DNA of 64,000 bases, from the NCBI RefSeq assembly GCF_003944715.1, contig NZ_RWIT01000005.1, positions 62,001-126,000 on the forward strand. The letters run 5' to 3'. Shown here one piece after another: positions 62,029-64,000 of the stretch. This stretch comes from Hymenobacter rigui. GTDB taxonomy: Bacteria > Bacteroidota > Bacteroidia > Cytophagales > Hymenobacteraceae. The notes beneath the pieces are model-generated. The model did no database searches, had not been told where the DNA came from, and saw only the letters and a program-made list of their open reading frames with translations. The stretch's first letter is position 1; each line of letters begins with the position of its first letter. A program made the translations under genes and the position numbers.

Positions 62029-62074
62029 AGCACGCGAGATGCTTCGGCTCCGCCTCTGCATGACGTTCATGGCT
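62029..62074. repeat. Dispersed repeat family C, copy 3
   Basis: 46 bp, perfectly inverted relative to 61597-61642. It lies 90 bp downstream of the GIY-YIG stop and 67 bp upstream of the ABC exporter start. Confidence 0.95.
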
Positions 62075-62140
62075 ACCCATACATAACAACCCCCGCCCCG
62101 CCCCGCTCGTCTAAACAGGCTACTACCTTTCGCCTAGCCG

Positions 62141-63952
62141 ATGAGTCTCTGGGAAATTATTAAGCGCCTGCTGCCGTATGTGCGGCCGTATCGGGGGCTC
62201 GTCATGGCCACGTTGCTGCTCACGTTGGTCGGCTCGTTGGCGGCGCAGGTGAATCCGTTTGTGCTGCGCTACACCGTGGATACCGTGCAGGGCATGCTTG
62301 ACCGCAACCAGGGCCTTGTGCACGGGGCCAACCTATTGCTGCTGGTGAGCGGGCTGCTGCTGGGCAAGGAAATCATCAACACGCTCATCCAGTTCGGGCA
62401 GAAGTTTTACGGCGAGAAAATCCGCATCAACGTATCCAGCACCCTTTCGCAGGATGCGGTGCACAAGGTGCTGAGCTACCAGTTGGGTTTTTATTCCGAC
62501 AGCGGCAACCAGACCGGCAAGCTCCAGACCCGCATCGATAGGGGCGTGGAAAGCCTGATGAAGCTGGTGCAGAACTTCTTTATCGACATTCTGCCGCTGT
62601 TTGCCAATGCCATTGTGGCGCTGGTGGTCATGTTCACGGCCAACGTGTACGTGGGACTGGTGGCCGTGGCGGTACTGCCAGTGTACTTCTGGCTGAGCTA
62701 CCGCCAGGCCGATAAGCTCAACGGCACTCGCCGGGCGCTGCGCGGGTTGCGCGAGGCCAAAAGCCAGGGCCTCGTGAATCTGATTGATTCGGCGGTGGTC
62801 ATCAAAAGCTTCGTGCGCGAGGACTACGAGGAGCAGAAGCAGGCCCAAGTGCAGCAGAACCTCCAGGAAGCTCAGCTGCAAACCCGAAAAACCAACTTCC
62901 TCTACGACGGCCTCAAGACCTTCACCGAGCAGATTGGCGTCGTGCTCATCATTATCCTGACGGCCTACCTGGTGCTGGACCAGCAGATCAGCATCGGGGC
63001 CATCATGTTCCATATTCTGCTGTTCAACAACGTGTCGGCCCCCATCCGGCAGCTGCACCGCATTTATGATGAGATGAACGACGCCCTCACCTACTCCGAG
63101 GGCTTCTTCGATATTCTCGACGCCCACGACGCCGTGGAGCCCACCGGCCCGCTTCTCCCCGACCATTTGCAGGGCACCTTCGACATCTGTAACGTGGACT
63201 TCACCTACCCCAGCGGCACCCAGGCCCTGCACGACGTATGCCTGACCATTGAGGCCGGCAAAACTACCGCGCTGGTGGGCCTGAGCGGGGCCGGCAAAAG
63301 CACCATCATCAACCTGCTCTGCAAGTTCTACGCCCCCGACCACGGCCGCATGCTGCTCGATGGCAAGCCACTGGCCGATTACAACACCCACGCCCTGCGC
63401 CAGCAAATAGGGCTGGTGCTCCAGAAAAACCACATTTTCAAGGGCACCATTGAGGAGAACATCCGCTACGGTGTGATGGACGCCACTCTCGACCAGATTA
63501 AGGCCGCCGCCAAACAAGCCTACCTGCACGAGCAGATTATGGAGCTACCCAAAGGCTACCAGAGCGACGCTCAGCAGCTTTCGGGCGGGCAGCAGCAGCG
63601 CATTGCCATTGCGCGGCTGTTCCTGAAAAACCCGCCCATCATTTTCCTCGACGAGCCCACCGCCTCCCTCGACGCTATTGCCACCGAGCAGATCAAAAAC
63701 TCCCTCGACGCCATCAAAAAGGGCCGCACGGTGGTAATCATTTCCCACAGCCTCGCCCAGATTGTCGATTCCGACTGCATCTACGTGATGAAGCAGGGCC
63801 GCATGGTGGAAAGCGGCACCCACGAGCACCTCTACGACCTGCGCGGCACCTACCGCGAAATCTTCGACGCCTCCGCCCGCAGCCTCAACATCGAAAAGCT
63901 GGCCCGCGTGATGGTGGATGAGGAAGACGAGGTAGGCGACACGGCGGGGTGA
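62141..63952 (+). CDS. ABC exporter, fused membrane and ATPase domains
   Basis: 603 aa half-transporter. Six TM helices (residues about 18-300), for example VMATLLLTLVGSLAAQV and VALVVMFTANVYVGLVAVAV, are followed by the ATPase domain: Walker A LVGLSGAGKSTIINLL, Q-loop region IGLVLQKNHIFKGTIEENIR, signature LSGGQQQRIAIARLFL, Walker B IIFLDEPTASLDA and H-loop VVIISHSLAQ. It would form a homodimer exporting lipids, peptides or drugs across the inner membrane. The substrate is unknown. It is the last gene of the window. Confidence 0.93.
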   Translation: MSLWEIIKRLLPYVRPYRGLVMATLLLTLVGSLAAQVNPFVLRYTVDTVQGMLDRNQGLVHGANLLLLVSGLLLGKEIINTLIQFGQKFYGEKIRINVSSTLSQDAVHKVLSYQLGFYSDSGNQTGKLQTRIDRGVESLMKLVQNFFIDILPLFANAIVALVVMFTANVYVGLVAVAVLPVYFWLSYRQADKLNGTRRALRGLREAKSQGLVNLIDSAVVIKSFVREDYEEQKQAQVQQNLQEAQLQTRKTNFLYDGLKTFTEQIGVVLIIILTAYLVLDQQISIGAIMFHILLFNNVSAPIRQLHRIYDEMNDALTYSEGFFDILDAHDAVEPTGPLLPDHLQGTFDICNVDFTYPSGTQALHDVCLTIEAGKTTALVGLSGAGKSTIINLLCKFYAPDHGRMLLDGKPLADYNTHALRQQIGLVLQKNHIFKGTIEENIRYGVMDATLDQIKAAAKQAYLHEQIMELPKGYQSDAQQLSGGQQQRIAIARLFLKNPPIIFLDEPTASLDAIATEQIKNSLDAIKKGRTVVIISHSLAQIVDSDCIYVMKQGRMVESGTHEHLYDLRGTYREIFDASARSLNIEKLARVMVDEEDEVGDTAG

Positions 63953-63976
63953 GGCACGGCTGGCTTGTATCCTGCC

Positions 63977-63984
63977 TATCTTTG
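63977..63984 (+). promoter_or_regulatory. -7 promoter box TATCTTTG near the right edge
   Basis: Exact TAnnTTTG match 25 nt after the ABC exporter stop, presumably for a gene beyond the window. Confidence 0.45.
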
Positions 63985-64000
63985 AATCTCACATAGTTTT

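Noticed and set aside
1..64000. CRISPR array, rRNA, IS element or prophage
   Set aside because: No regularly spaced direct repeats with unique spacers, no rRNA sequence, no transposase and no phage structural genes were seen.

Overview
The window looks like chromosomal DNA of a Bacteroidota bacterium of the Hymenobacter type (Cytophagales, Hymenobacteraceae). The evidence is a GC content that looks well above 50 percent, two secreted proteins ending in type IX secretion C-terminal domains, several matches to the Bacteroidota -7 promoter box TAnnTTTG, no evident Shine-Dalgarno sequences, and many short dispersed intergenic repeats. No rRNA, phage, transposase or CRISPR array was seen. The window opens inside one gene and closes just after an ABC transporter.

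Layout. 1-8.5 kb: the 3' part of an unknown protein, an alkyltransferase-like (ATL) DNA-repair protein, then a drug-type RND efflux operon (adaptor, embedded GNAT acetyltransferase, AcrB-like pump, TolC-like channel). 8.7-10.8 kb: a small secreted peptide, a zinc-dependent phospholipase C-like protein and a DUF3592-like membrane protein. 10.9-17.3 kb: a heavy-metal RND system (His-rich small protein, CzcA-like pump, outer-membrane channel, lipoprotein adaptor). 17.4-22.4 kb: a triple-PAS protein without an output domain, two serine tRNAs, a BrkB/YihY membrane protein, a YbgC-like thioesterase and MltG. 22.6-28.1 kb: a T9SS-exported Calx-beta protein, a YciO-like protein, an LpxL-like acyltransferase coupled to a secreted protein, and a WbqC-like protein. 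28.2-36 kb: ClpC, an AT-rich lipoprotein that looks acquired, an acyl-CoA carboxylase beta subunit, GNAT, M42 aminopeptidase and a metal-receptor-like protein. 36-41 kb: an orphan TonB-plug-like protein, aroA and aroB, a lipoprotein and proline dehydrogenase. 41-50.6 kb: a stress protein, a C-terminal processing protease, an unknown protein, lysS, two YtxH proteins (one fused to a CsbD domain), a Kazal-type lipoprotein and a cupin. 50.7-52.8 kb: a LytS/LytTR-type two-component pair. 53-64 kb: a membrane-anchored repeat protein, a dienelactone hydrolase, an exported GH16 glucanase, an M28 peptidase, an RsbQ-like hydrolase, a second alpha/beta hydrolase, a small monooxygenase-fold protein, a GIY-YIG nuclease-domain protein and an ABC exporter.

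No large new multi-gene system is evident. The most unusual signals are non-coding. (1) Three related repeat families share a GTCAT...GAGCGNAGCGAAG core, and one family forms a perfect 46-bp inverted pair around a lone GIY-YIG gene. (2) A diverged tandem duplication of about 270 bp without conserved reading frame lies downstream of lysS. (3) A heptamer tandem repeat abuts the start codon of the LytTR regulator. (4) Several very long perfect hairpins occur. The main protein-level oddities are the GNAT gene inside the RND operon, the His-rich protein ahead of the metal pump, the YtxH-CsbD fusion and the PAS protein without output domain.
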